A DNA stretch of 64,000 bases from Dipodascopsis uninucleata var. uninucleata (taxonomy: Eukaryota > Ascomycota > Lipomycetes > Lipomycetales > Lipomycetaceae): NCBI GenBank assembly GCA_030568195.1, contig JAJLTO010000012.1, positions 310,001-374,000 of the forward strand. Reading direction: 5' to 3'. The notes beneath the pieces are model-generated. The model was not told the origin of the DNA, made no database searches, and worked only from the letters and a program-made list of their open reading frames with translations. Below are positions 35,727-47,349 of this stretch, one piece after another. The first letter of the stretch is position 1; each line of letters begins with the position of its first letter. A program made the position numbers and the translations under genes.

Positions 35727-36587
35727 TTATTTCCATCCGAGCATTTCGCATTGCAGTGCTGCATGCCACGCATCCTCCATCTCAGCCCATTTCTTCGCAG
35801 CAACCAAGGTCTGCTGGATCTCGTCCTCGGTGATGCCAGCATCCAGCCAGCTTTGGTAAAAAGTATCTCCCGGCTGCAGCTGGCCAGTGGCACGCCAAAC
35901 CAACCACTTTCGAGCATCCTTCCCCACAGTCACTGAAGATCCAGCACCGACAATGACCTTACCACCATCGATGTCAAAGCCGACACTGCGAAAAAGCGCT
36001 GGCATTATCGTACCTGTAGGGTCTGCGTTAGGATCTTCCTTGTTCAAGGCCCGATTCTGATTTCGAACCCACAATCGTTCGAGGTCTAGGCTGGGCGGGT
36101 AAAAATGTTGACCCGCACCATCACGTGTGGCCAGAATGCCACCGGGCTTCAGTACCCGTCGCATTTCAGCCAATGCACGGCGTGGAAGGTCAGGGGGCGG
36201 CATGTGCCCGAAAAGCTGGGAAGCGAAGACGATGTCGAACGTGTCGTCGGGATAAGCGAGCCCCTCCAAAACGTTGCCTTCCTTGAAGACGACGGAGCCG
36301 GGACCCTCAGTGGGGACATTGGTCTCGGCTGCCAGTGTCTTCGCCTTCTGCAATACGCTTGGAGAGATATCAACACCCACCGTTCTGCCTTCACTCGCGT
36401 ACTTAGCCAAACCCATGGTGATGGTGCCCGGCCCACATCCGACATCAAGAATGCTGTCTGTCTTCTTGATGTACGGCAAGAGGAAAGCAGCCGACGACTC
36501 AGCCGTGCGCGACAAGTGGGTTGCTATAGTGTAGTTAGAGTGACCCTGTGTGTAATTGCTCGGTTGTGCCATGTTTGCTGCTATCAC
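35727..36587 (-). CDS. Class I SAM-dependent methyltransferase, probably acquired by transfer
   Basis: Small-molecule methyltransferase of the type 11/UbiE-like group; the substrate is unknown. It is a single exon of 286 residues. Motif I is SILDVGCGPGTITMGLAKYA (DVGCGPG at 48-54), then an acidic end to strand 2 in GRTVGVDISPSVL, VVFKEGNVL, DDTFDIVFASQLFGHM and the post-motif AEMRRVLKPGGILATRDGAG. Close relatives that I remember occur in filamentous ascomycetes and actinobacteria. Base composition is unlike the neighbours: two 60-base blocks counted in it hold 36 and 35 G+C, against about 22 in a typical gene of this window. It has no intron, no adjacent gene, and lies in a gene desert beside degenerate sequence. 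The Met at residue 6 (MAQPSNYT) is an alternative start. The frame is intact, so it may be functional. Confidence 0.9.
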   Translation of the reverse strand: MIAANMAQPSNYTQGHSNYTIATHLSRTAESSAAFLLPYIKKTDSILDVGCGPGTITMGLAKYASEGRTVGVDISPSVLQKAKTLAAETNVPTEGPGSVVFKEGNVLEGLAYPDDTFDIVFASQLFGHMPPPDLPRRALAEMRRVLKPGGILATRDGAGQHFYPPSLDLERLWVRNQNRALNKEDPNADPTGTIMPALFRSVGFDIDGGKVIVGAGSSVTVGKDARKWLVWRATGQLQPGDTFYQSWLDAGITEDEIQQTLVAAKKWAEMEDAWHAALQCEMLGWK

Positions 36588-39330
36588 TCACGCGGGAACG
36601 CCGACATTTTTTGCGACGCGTGACCTATTATTGTATTTATCTACTTGGGCACCTTTCTAAAGACTGAAACGGCGTTTGTATGGCGATAAGTCTTACTGCC
36701 GGAGACTGAAATATCTCCGTTGCCCGTACGTTAACTAGGCTGCAGAGCACAAGGCCATGGAATACGTATCGCATTAGTGATAGTAGAATCACGCTAGCTG
36801 TAAAATGAAGGTATCCACAGTGAAAAATGATTGAGCGATATGTATGAACATTTGTCTGCGCCAGCTTAGTCAAAATATGCCAGCAATAGAGTCACCTTCT
36901 CTTCACAGTAATACTAACAATAAATAGAAAGGTATTGATTAGTCATCTGGAAGAGCCGTGTTATGTGCGGCTGACGCAAAGCGCGTCGGCGATGTCAAGT
37001 CGGATGGTAACTCAGATTTAAGAGCACCTTCACTAATAACCTCGAAGCTTTCCGTATTACCATTCAGGATTGTCATATTTTCCACAATAGCTGTAGACTA
37101 GATCATCTTGGATCAGCCCATTTCAAACAAATGATTCAGCATGCTGCTTGATGTGCTCCAACCTGTAATCGATATTAGCCAAATCTCTGAATCTACTACT
37201 TTGCAATAGTTACGCACTTTGCAGATAGCTGAGAGCAGCATAAGTATTATCTTGCCGTTCTTCATCGAAAATTCGAAAAGATGTCAGGAACTTATAAGAT
37301 TTCGTGGTTTCTTCTGACAGGACTGAGACCGAGGCAGAGATTCTCAGAAATCCTCGGAGCGTTGACTCTCGGATTCCTGTTACTTGTAGATGCTACAACA
37401 AGCTGCGGTATCAGAAGCCTTCTTAGCTTCGTTGAAAAAAGCGACATACCGTTATGAAGGAAGATGCAACAATAAACAATGCGTGTTGTAGCAATGCACT
37501 GCTTCGTATAGAAGATCCTCTTCAAAGTTAGCTAGGGAAGAAATGGCGCAAAGCTCACTTGTCGCAAATGAGGTACGGTTTTGTCGTAGTGAACACATTC
37601 AGATTTCAACCTGAGGAATGGTAGGCAAAACGACAGGGCCAATATATGTACCAGTGTACTTGCACGGGCGGTCAATCCAGACAGTCATCTCTTGACTCCA
37701 TCTTCTCTTAACGCTTGCATCGAGCGCTCTCCGTTTGCACATATACTCGTCAGAGTATCACCATAAGCTCCTCACAATTTGCCTTTATCTTCGCTTGTGT
37801 TGTCATTCTGGTCGCCCTCAGCCGTAAGCGACCTGCCAACGGTCTCACGAACGGACCATCTCAAGCAGTCCAGTTAACAGCACGACAACCTCTATTATGG
37901 CTCTGCTACGACGTCAGAAGCGACTCCTCAAACACAACATGCTTCGAAGTAATTCTTATTCCCGACTTTATCAGAAAGGATCGAGGAATTGGGAAGCAGA
38001 ATAGGAGCCTCAGACACAAGATTGCATACTATTGACAAATGAGAACTGCAGAAAGGGATTTCAAAATGGCATACGCGGTCAGTCTAGGGCCGTGAGAAGA
38101 GTTTGTACAAACTAAGTAGGAATGAGCAACATATTGGCCTATATGAGCTCAACTCAAGGCGGAGATGTAAGGTTGATCTTCAGAAGGGGTCTCAGCCGAT
38201 CAAGCGGTTCGGAACACGTGAAAAAGTTTGGAATTAGAAATAGATGCGATTGGACACACAGTCGCTCTCGAGTGATAGAGAAAGATATGCTCGTAGTCAA
38301 TAGTGTTTTCAGCTCTACTCTTTCATCGGCGGCGATGACCTATCCGGGATGGTTACTACTAGGAGTTTACATTTTGAAGCGTATGCTTAATCTGCCCAGA
38401 CCGGTAGGCATCGACAATTCGGATGAACAGCTAGTTGCAGCATGCGACAGCGAGATCTGTTCTAAAATTCAATGCTCCTGCCTAAAATTTAATCAAACGC
38501 TTATATAGAGCGTGAATTTGGCAGGCAGTACTTTTGCATGGAATTTTCTTGATTAGCAGATTTGCGACTACCCCATTTCGCCTTTCGTTGAGATGATTCG
38601 AGATCGCAAACTCCAATCGCATCTTGTGAATGCCGTTGCTGGATCAATCGACCACTGCCATAGATAGAAGTCACGCAATTGGCCACAGGCCGTGGGCCAG
38701 TCGGATGTTTGATAGTACCGCAGCAGCATGCATGAACTTTCGCCGTCACCATGCCTCCTTTATTTTTGCTACCGGTAGATAGTGGACGGTGGCTACGGAC
38801 GAACGCGTTCCTGCACGATGTTTGGCATCAGTTATGACAAGTCGGTATGAACAACCGCTCTGATCGGGGAGAGGCAAACTGTGTACATGGCGGTCAGAGT
38901 GCGTAGGAACTCACAGCTCTATTGCTTAGTGAAGCCCCATGGACAGCCAAAGTCGCCGCACAGTACTTCAGCACAAAATACGTAGTTTGCATACTTGCTG
39001 CTCTAGACCAGCTTCCGTGATCAAACTTTAGCTAATTGACTTCAAGATATACGAACGGAAAGCGGTAGTTGGTGGGTAAAGTTAGCTTTTAGTTTAATAG
39101 CTAATATATTCATGTGGCACTACACGTGTTTTAGGGTAAAGAAGATCTATCCGCGGACACCGAATTTTCTTGTCGCGGAGTACGTATTAAACGCTGGTGT
39201 CAGCGATAGAAGCTGTAGGATAGCAATAGCCAGGGAAGGTCGGCTTTGCAGACTTGAAAAACAGGGGAACTACTGTGATGAGTCGCTTTATTCGAAAATT
39301 AGGTGCGTTATGCGTGCCACTTAGATGCTG
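36588..39330. other. Gene desert, first part
   Basis: Mixed composition with several open frames of 80-130 codons (for example 37715-38035 and 38122-38508 on the plus strand). None has a recognisable domain, start context or splice support, so none is called. Confidence 0.45.
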
Positions 39331-41950
39331 TACTGGACACTAGCAAAAATCTAAAAGGGACACTTAAACCATGCTAAAACCAGGGCGACACTGGATCTAT
39401 GGCCGCAAAAGTCTTTTCAAAGACCCGTAGGCTCTAGCTACCTCTATAACCTTCGCACATCCACTTTGCCCACGATCTAGCAGAAGCTTACTCCGTGCAG
39501 CAGCAGGGTCTACTCGCAGTTTCTTTGCATTACAGCCGTAGTGCGCGGACGTCCTAACGACCCATCCCGCGTCAGAAAGCGTGCGCTAAGAGCGAGAGCG
39601 TGGCTGGAGGATATGCCAGGGAGAAACCGCAAGAGCTATCAAAAGTGGCAATTTTGACGCAAATTACCACAGAATTCCAAAGTGTCATTTGAGCTTAAAA
39701 GTGCTATTATCACCCTCGCGGTGGACCATGCAGGCTCACTACTGCTGCCAAGAACTACACTGGTACTGGGATCCAATGTAAGCCATCGCTGGATAGCGAG
39801 AATAGTGCCGGCACTACATGCACTACACGCGCATCATACGTGCATCCACACGTACGTAGTGGCAGTAGTGCGTGTACATTCCAGTACACAAAGACTAAAC
39901 AAAATTAAACAAAATTCCTCAGCAATGTCACATTTCAGTCTTCTGCACATCGGCCCTCTAGATTTTAGTCCTCTACGCATCAGCTCTCCTGAGCTCCTCT
40001 GGGATCAAGGCAATTCCTCGTACGTGACTTTATGAGAAGCAGCGCTTCGCTGGCAGTCTGCAGCCGAACGCAGCTAGCTCGCTTAGACTAGAAGCAGCAG
40101 AACTAAGGAATCTTCCGCGAGATGGTACTTGGCTAGATCTGGTGGCGGCTGACGGAAAGGGGCGGGAGCGCTGTAGTGGGAGAGCGTGCAGGCGCATTTG
40201 GTGGCTACGATTTGCTCTATCGGTTTTTATTTAGCTGCGTTTGTCTGAAGCCAGAGATTGCTCTCCTCTGGCGCGGTTCACTTTTTGCAGTCACATCGCA
40301 TCCTCAAAGAGAGTGCGAGTCACGTGAATTTGAATTAGCTCGGTCTATTCTAGCACTCTGATGTCGAGACGCTAGCTTACACCAGTTAACTGCTTGAGAT
40401 CGCGAAGTTAATCACGCGCGTAGTGCCTTTTTGGTCCAAGAGCAGCCGCTACAAGTCCAGGACGCAGTGCTTCGTCCTCGGCGTGCTGCTCCTGTGCTAG
40501 TTTGGATGAATGCGTGAAGAGCGACCGATGCGCCAGGACGATCACGATGCTATATGGCAAGGCGTAGCAGCAGCAGCGAATTAAGGTTTTTATAGCCTTC
40601 CTGGGCCAGCCCCCTAAATATGCAACAGCGTTTAGTCCGCAACCCTGCCAGCGGTCGAACCTCGACGACATTTGGCACCAAGTGCGCATGGCCAAGCAGT
40701 ACGGCGGTTGGCGTGCTGGATGACGGATGGCAGGTGGAATGCGGTGTTCGCATTCTAGCGCATCTTGCGTGTCGATATCCATTTGACCCGCCTAGCTGCA
40801 GCACTGTCGAGCCCATCCATCGACTAACGATCGTAGAGGCTTATCAGTTGCTGCCTCTCACGCCCGTTTCTTGCCTGCGGGAGATAGCGTCGCCGATATG
40901 GCAGTTCACAGACAGACCAGACCAGACCAGACTTTGAGCTACACTCTCTATGCGGTCTGCCTTGTGCTGATCTCTGGCTTGCGGCCCTTTGCTTCTTACG
41001 ATCAAAAGGCGTTGGACGGATTACGTATCTACAGACTCACTGCAGGCGCATTATTCATCTGGATGCCTAGTGCTGTGCGGTGTCTGCGTCTGCGTGGCTC
41101 CCGTTTAATGCTAGCTACTTTTATAGTTCTACGGGAAATTGATCTCTCGCTAAGCCTGTATTCTATGCTGCATTGCAACCTAATCAGCGAAGATTCAAAT
41201 ACGCTGTTGAAAACCAAACTAAACCACCTGCCAATGGTTCTACTGTCCTCGATCGCGCATACTGATGGTTACGACCAGCAGCTTAGTCCCGCTAAAATGC
41301 AATATACAGACACAGTTCTTATTGCCTTGTAGTCTTTTCCGATGAAATATTATCCGGCACCCGAGAGTTAAAGTGTGCGCGCGTGATAAGGAGGTAGATT
41401 GGTTAAGTAGCCTTCATTTATTTGCATCGTTTACGAGCCAGTAGCAGAGTCTGCTTGCGAGCACGACTAGGATTCCTACCCCCCGTAGAGAGCCACCTAA
41501 GGATAGCCCTGCGCAGATAACCGCTCCTTACCGCAGAGAGCATTGAGCTGTGCATCATCTCGACGAAGGCTGCTTGCGTTTTTCAGCTGCAGTTCAGATA
41601 AACCCTGGTGACTTGCTAGCAGAAAGCTAAAAAAACACGATTTTCCTCTTGAATCCGGCACTGCACTCACATAATGGACCGGCATATGACTAGACGACTT
41701 CTCGTGTCTTTGGCTACCTAATTGCTCTTCGCATCACCGTCAGTTTCACTTCACCCCTATATATATGGATAGATAGACAGACATAAACGTTTTCGCGTGC
41801 ACAGTATTTACCTACTCACTTACTACGTGCACGCATTTACGTACGCAGACGTCTTGCTTCGCTCTGAATATACGCAACGGCTTTGCCTACTAGCTTTGTA
41901 TCCCGTGTTTGCATACACCAGTAGGACAGAAATCCGCCCTATTCGATAGC
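39331..41950. other. GC-raised gene desert
   Basis: No gene, RNA or known repeat. One 60-base block counted at 40621 has 35 G+C, well above coding DNA elsewhere in the window. It includes the palindrome cluster at 39803-39870. Frames such as 40871-41332 on the plus strand are open but not protein-like. Confidence 0.55.
39803..39870. repeat. Palindrome cluster
   Basis: TAGTGCCGGCACTA at 39803-39816 is a perfect 14-base palindrome. It overlaps GCACTAC words that pair with GTAGTGC about 50 bases further right, with ACGTGC/CACGTACG words between, so the whole stretch could form nested hairpins. Confidence 0.6.
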
Positions 41951-43503
41951 AAACCCATGCATTCGTTTGGTGCCTAATCTAATAATATACTGCTCTTCTA
42001 CGCTCTTCATCGAGCTGCCTCTCGTATACCTTCCACTTTTGACATGCGATGTCCTAACCCATATCATTTGGCAGTATTTTTGACAGAAGGATTAGGCGTG
42101 TGGCGGACGGAAGACCAAAATCGCTTACCACTAGAGCGGCTCCGCTAGAGGGACTGCGGTATAGCTGGAGTAGCAATGGCTCTGTTACTAGGAAGACAAA
42201 GAGTGCGAAGACTGCAAAGATGGCTCCTACGACAACCAGCGAGTTTCTGCTTAATCGTTCTAACACGACGTATTCTTGGTACTATTACTACCTTCGTTAA
42301 GGGATTGCAGGTCATAGAGTAGATGCCTAAATGACTAGTTCTGCCGAATAAGCTTTAAGTTTAATTTTCTGTAGAAAAATTTCTTGGAAATCTCATGATT
42401 AACGTGAATATTTAACTACAAGACATGCATATCAGCGCTGCCTTCGTTCTTTCGGCGGCAAATAGAGTTCATTCTGTCATAGACTTAACGAGATGTATGT
42501 AAACTCTAACTATATTTTCAAATTTAATTTAATGTAGTTGCTTTAATAAACTATTTTTGCAGAAATAAGAAAAAAGGGCAGCACAGCGGCAACAAAATGT
42601 ACAGAAAATACGCCAGTCTTCTTCCTATATACCTAAGTAGTCTCTTCACTGCTTCATATTTCTCATTTTTTTTATTATTTCATTCCCTTCGTCTCTGTAA
42701 AGCCGACGCTCACCCTATTTCCTATAATTTCTTTTGTTAATTATACAGCTTCATTTTGTTCGCGGTAGCGTGTGTTTGCAGCTATTCAATCTGTCGGCGA
42801 GGCTATTTTTGTGAGACCAGAGATTGAGCGAGGACGCCTTACGTTTGAAAGCGACACCAACTGAGTGCTGCACTATACTCTATTTTAAGATATTAGAACA
42901 CTGGTGCTCTATCTGTAGACATCTTTAGTGATCTCTGGCGTCAGTTATTTGCTACTTGGTGTAAGCATTATTTGAGCATTGGCATCCACGATATTTATAG
43001 CGAACTTGTTTCTATTTTGGTCATTCGTTTGATTCACAAGTGATAAATATCTTTTCTAAGATATATATTCTAAGCAGACTGTCGACGGCGAAACATATCA
43101 CTCACTGTGAATTTGTGTGTTCTAGGTATGCGGTTAGTTTTGGTACTTGCATATATAAATCTATTTTTTTTTGGCTGTGGGTTAGCTGTGGTTTGGTGTT
43201 GTCCTGTTTTATCACCGTTCGTTATGTACGAACGCAGATACGTAAAAGTATTCATATGCATATAAGTTCATGGGTATACCAGATTTTTGTTCTTGACAAT
43301 GGTCCTAGTTGTCAGCTTGGAGATGAAGTGTATTCGCTTTGTTTTTTTTTCTCGAGAGGAGGTCAATGTTGAGGATGTTGTAATTACTCGCGAAAGTCTA
43401 TTAGTGACTAACTTGAACTGTATAGGAATTGAACATCGAATCGACTATTTTTGAGAGTGCAATTCGGTATTCTCTTAAGCTCAAAATATAATATTTATCC
43501 GTA
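41951..43503. other. Upstream region of the glycosyltransferase-like gene
   Basis: Returns to AT-rich composition. T-rich tracts occur before the next gene. No exon or RNA gene recognised. Confidence 0.5.
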
Positions 43504-45813
43504 TTGAATATGCCTTCGTTTCGATTATCAGGCTGGAGCATAGTCCGTCTTTTAGCTGCGTTTGTTGTGATTCTAATTTTGTTCACACCGCCGAATCGAC
43601 CAGACTCGTATAATTTGGCATCGGAAGTCAGGTTATCTGGTTACAATGTACCAAATTCTGGCTCTCAGAAGCTGGGTTCCAATAATTTGTTGAAGGAGCC
43701 GGTTGTTCCACAGGTCGTTAGTGATGGAAGCGAGATTACTTGGCCGCTTGAGGAATCTTTTAAGGAGTCGTCCAAGGAGCTTAAGTCTGATGTTTCTGGT
43801 GGTAAGAAAGCTTCACCTTCTGGCATTGGTAAGATCACTACTACGAATCAAAATGCTGCCGCTGCTCCATCACCGACATATGAAGGAACAGTGGAAAAGA
43901 AGCCTGCTCTAGCAGCCGAGCCGCCCACGAAAGAAGAGCCTGTTGCTCAAGAGCCAGTTAAAGAGTCAATTCCTGCTACTGTTGATGTGCCAAAGGAGGA
44001 AAAGCCAGTTGTTGCTCCAGAACCAGGTCAAGATTCAATTTCTACCGCACCAAAGAAGGAGGAAAAGCCAAGTGCTCTAGAGCCAGTTAAAGAGTCAATT
44101 CCCTCTACTTTTGATGCACCAAAGGAAGACAAGCCGGCCGTTGTACCAGAGCCAGTTAAAGAGTCAACTCCTGCTGCTTTTGATGCACCAAAGGAGGACA
44201 AGCCGGCTGTTGTTCCAGAGCCAGTTAAAGAGTCAACTCCTGCTGTTTTTGATGCACCAAAAGAGGACAAACCAGCTGTTGTGCCAGAGCCCGTAAAAGA
44301 GTCAACTCCTGCTATCTTTGATGCACCAAAGGAGGACAAGCCGGCTGTTGTGCCAGAGCCAGTTAAAGAGTCAATTCCCGCTACTTTTGATGCACCAAAG
44401 GAGGACAAGCCGGCTATTGTTCCAGAGCCAGTTAAAGAATCAACTCCTGCTATTTTTGATGCACCAAAGGAGGACAAGCCGGCTATTGTTCCAGAGCCAG
44501 TTAAAGAGTCAACTCCTGCTGTTTTTGATGCACCAAAGGAGGACAAGCCGGCTGTTGTTCCAGAGCCAGTTAAAGAGTCAACTCCTGCTATTTTTGATGC
44601 ACCAAAGGAGGACAAGCCGGCTCTGGTTGCAGAGCCTGTTATTGATACTGTTAAGGAAGAGAAAGTTCCTGTTATCCTTCCGGCGCCTATCGTCAAGAAC
44701 AACAAGCGTGGTCTAATGAATATCTACCTTATCAATACTCCCAGATATCATTTTGAAGTTGTTCTTCCATTTCTTCGGTCTTTCTCGTCTTTGAAGGATG
44801 TCAATGTAACCTTGTGGGCTACGGAGGAAGGATCTCAAAGATTTGGTGTTGGTCCAATGCTTATCAAAGAAGCAGAGCCTTATCCGCTTCAGTTGGTTGA
44901 TGCAACTACCATGAACGCGAATTCAGTGCAGCCTGATCTTATATTTTTGACCAGTTGTCCTGAGGACGTTAACACTACATCGTCAACTCTTGAGGTGTTC
45001 TTACAAAATGGTGCTCGTGTTTATTGCATCGTTCATGAGGCCTCCAAATGGGATCCAAGGCCTGATGGCGATAGTCCGTATGCTGAGCAGATTAAGTTCA
45101 TGATTCCTTGGATCCAAAGAGGTCAGTGGGAGATTGTTACTCTTGCTCCACACGTTCAGCGATATGTTCAGCAGAATTTCCCTACTTTCTTTGAAACAGG
45201 TGATAGCGTTGAATACAAAGCATCAATAGTTCACCCTGTCTTCCAACCATTGTTGGCCGATACTCCAGTTAATACCCTACGACCATTTGGAGCAATTCCT
45301 GGAAAGTACGAACCTTGGAGACGTAACTATTATAAAATTTTCCAACAATTTGCATTTCATAAGCCAAAAGCTGATTTGCATTTGGTAGGATCTGGAAAGA
45401 AGATGTCTGTTCCCGACGAGATTCGTGAACAGATTGTTTATGTCCGTGGTCTAAATTTTACTGATTATTTTGAGCATTTGGGAGAAGCAATCATGATTAT
45501 TCCTACATTTGCTACTACTGCATATACTGAGCATCAAGCATCTTCCTCAATAGCTTCCGCATTGATTGTTGGCACTCCTCTTCTTGGTGATAAAAAGATT
45601 ATGAATGCTTACTCTCACATCCCTGCGGATCATTTCTGGGTTCAAGAAGAAAATGAATCTGAGATGGAGGCCTTTAGTAAAGTCACTTACAAGAATCCTG
45701 AAGAATGGATGGCGAAGAAGAAGAAGGTTGCACAGTTGCGTGATCAGATGATTAATGAGAATATCAAGTTCTTTGAAGATGCTCTTCAGGCTATTTGGAA
45801 TCAGAATCAGTGA
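43504..45813 (+). CDS. Type II membrane protein with glycosyltransferase-like C-terminal domain
   Basis: Single exon of 769 residues. A short cytosolic N terminus precedes one membrane anchor (about residues 8-26, GWSIVRLLAAFVVILILF), the usual layout of Golgi glycosyltransferases. Residues from about 140 to 390 form a Pro/Lys/Glu/Ser-rich stem with ten units beginning EPVKES or a variant; eight are nearly identical 23-residue copies. The C-terminal domain (about 400-769) resembles a GT-B/GT4-like fold: NIYLINTPRYHFEVVLPFL, ADLHLVGSGKKM, a Glu-containing EHQASSSIASALIVGTPLLG segment near the place of the donor-binding motif, and a helical end. Sugar donor and acceptor are unknown. Enzyme class is inferred from pattern only; the frame itself is certain. 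Confidence 0.88.
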   Translation: MNMPSFRLSGWSIVRLLAAFVVILILFTPPNRPDSYNLASEVRLSGYNVPNSGSQKLGSNNLLKEPVVPQVVSDGSEITWPLEESFKESSKELKSDVSGGKKASPSGIGKITTTNQNAAAAPSPTYEGTVEKKPALAAEPPTKEEPVAQEPVKESIPATVDVPKEEKPVVAPEPGQDSISTAPKKEEKPSALEPVKESIPSTFDAPKEDKPAVVPEPVKESTPAAFDAPKEDKPAVVPEPVKESTPAVFDAPKEDKPAVVPEPVKESTPAIFDAPKEDKPAVVPEPVKESIPATFDAPKEDKPAIVPEPVKESTPAIFDAPKEDKPAIVPEPVKESTPAVFDAPKEDKPAVVPEPVKESTPAIFDAPKEDKPALVAEPVIDTVKEEKVPVILPAPIVKNNKRGLMNIYLINTPRYHFEVVLPFLRSFSSLKDVNVTLWATEEGSQRFGVGPMLIKEAEPYPLQLVDATTMNANSVQPDLIFLTSCPEDVNTTSSTLEVFLQNGARVYCIVHEASKWDPRPDGDSPYAEQIKFMIPWIQRGQWEIVTLAPHVQRYVQQNFPTFFETGDSVEYKASIVHPVFQPLLADTPVNTLRPFGAIPGKYEPWRRNYYKIFQQFAFHKPKADLHLVGSGKKMSVPDEIREQIVYVRGLNFTDYFEHLGEAIMIIPTFATTAYTEHQASSSIASALIVGTPLLGDKKIMNAYSHIPADHFWVQEENESEMEAFSKVTYKNPEEWMAKKKKVAQLRDQMINENIKFFEDALQAIWNQNQ
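44080..44631 (+). repeat. Eight tandem 69-base repeats in the stem
   Basis: Exactly 8 x 69 bases. Each unit encodes 23 residues beginning EPVKES and containing FDAPKEDKPA. Differences between copies are a few bases, which points to recent expansion or homogenisation. Two more diverged units precede them. Confidence 0.95.
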
Positions 45814-47349
45814 AGGATTAATGGCAAAGCTATCAGCTTATTTTAATCTGGGTTTTTAAAAGAAACTCGTCATTTTATTAATTATGCAATCTTTTTAGCC
45901 AAGTTTTGTCAATTGTATCATATGCATTTTATATTTCATTTGCATATTAAATATGCTTAATGCAGGTTTGTGTATTTTAGGATTTGCATATTCTTTTGTA
46001 TTGTATCAGTTTTCTTATTGCAGGTGTCTTCAAGGGCGCCTTTTAATCTTATATTTTGTCCTATCAATTTATCTATATATATTTATCTGTCTCCGGAGAA
46101 TTACTATATCTTTACAATAACTGATATACTACTTGTTAGTATCTAATTCAACTGATTTCTTAAATAGCTGTTATAATAGAGTCAAAAGCTAGGATTCTCT
46201 ATAAACTTAAAAAGAACTAATTCCTAATTTTTATCACACAGTGCATAGTCGTTTGATAAGTTTAATTATAAGGAAACACTCATACAATAATAATGACGTT
46301 ACATTTGAAATGTTGAAAATCTTGTGCCAACTGTGAATGAACATATTCTAATGAAGTACAGTGAACTACAACCTATTGTTATATTTATATTAGATGATAG
46401 ACATTGTATCTTTAACTGAGACATTTTGAATACGAGCTAGTTCAAAGAATAGCTGATAAATGTGCAACTTCTGACAGTTATCTAGTTGAACTCGAATATA
46501 CAATGGTTATACCAAGATGAAAGCATTACCATCTAGACAAGCTTAAAGACGTCCAAAAACTTCTAAACAATGCGAACGCGTAAGATTATATGCAGTGACA
46601 TAACGCATCACCTCGGTACTAGACATTAACTATCAGCCAAAAATAATACTTTAAATAAGAAAAGAAATGTATTTAAGTAAAATAATAATAATATTATATA
46701 TATATATATATATATATTATTATATACGCTTATTAAGTCATGCCAAAGTGATTTAATTTCACACAGCAACATTGCGTGTCGTCATATTGAGATTTTTCGT
46801 GCTGCGATAGAAACGTAAGTCCCAATCAACTCGTACAGTCACTGCCAAATCCTTTCGAACTCCATCATGAGTAGCACTACCTAGCAAGCATCCTAACAAA
46901 CAATTAACAACATCAATTTAGAAAGGATAGGCAACTAAAGATATCAACGACAAATTAATTTTAATGAACCACAAGACAGATAACTAAAAAAAATACGACA
47001 TATAATATTGAAAAAATGAAATGATTAATATAATGACGTTAGTGTTAATAACGATGAAAACAATGATGATATTTTTGACGATACACAAAATAACTGTTGT
47101 AGGCCTGTTAACGGAGAGAATATCTATTTAGGATACCGGTTCATTTACATAAAAGTACCAGACATAGAGCAGCAAAAATGATAAGGAAACGTATATGCTC
47201 TAATAGCCAGATATTGGTTTTAATAAAATATAAAAATTATGAAATTTGCGCCAGTATGTCAGTGATCCATTTCAGTTGCATGAATTAGAAACTTGGAAAT
47301 ATATCAAAGGTAGTCAAAACAAAGAAGCATGAATAATATAATAAACATT
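45814..47349. other. Convergent intergenic region
   Basis: AT-rich 3' regions of two convergent genes, with a (TA)n run at about 46695-46718. No gene recognised. Confidence 0.6.
46695..46718. repeat. (TA)n microsatellite
   Basis: About twelve TA dinucleotides within a longer AT-only stretch. Confidence 0.85.

Noticed and set aside
37715-38508. Two plus-strand open frames (107 and 129 codons)
   Set aside because: No recognisable domain, splice logic or upstream signals; such frames are expected in GC-raised DNA.
40871-41332. 153-codon plus-strand frame
   Set aside because: Unlike a real protein in residue order, and overlapping frames are equally open in this GC-raised region.
36588-43503. 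Regional centromere
   Set aside because: Gene-poor and long, but nothing in sequence alone identifies a centromere, and the GC-raised content is not diagnostic.
44028-44705. Minus-strand frame of 225 codons
   Set aside because: It is the antisense of the tandem repeats in the glycosyltransferase-like gene; periodic sequence keeps it open.
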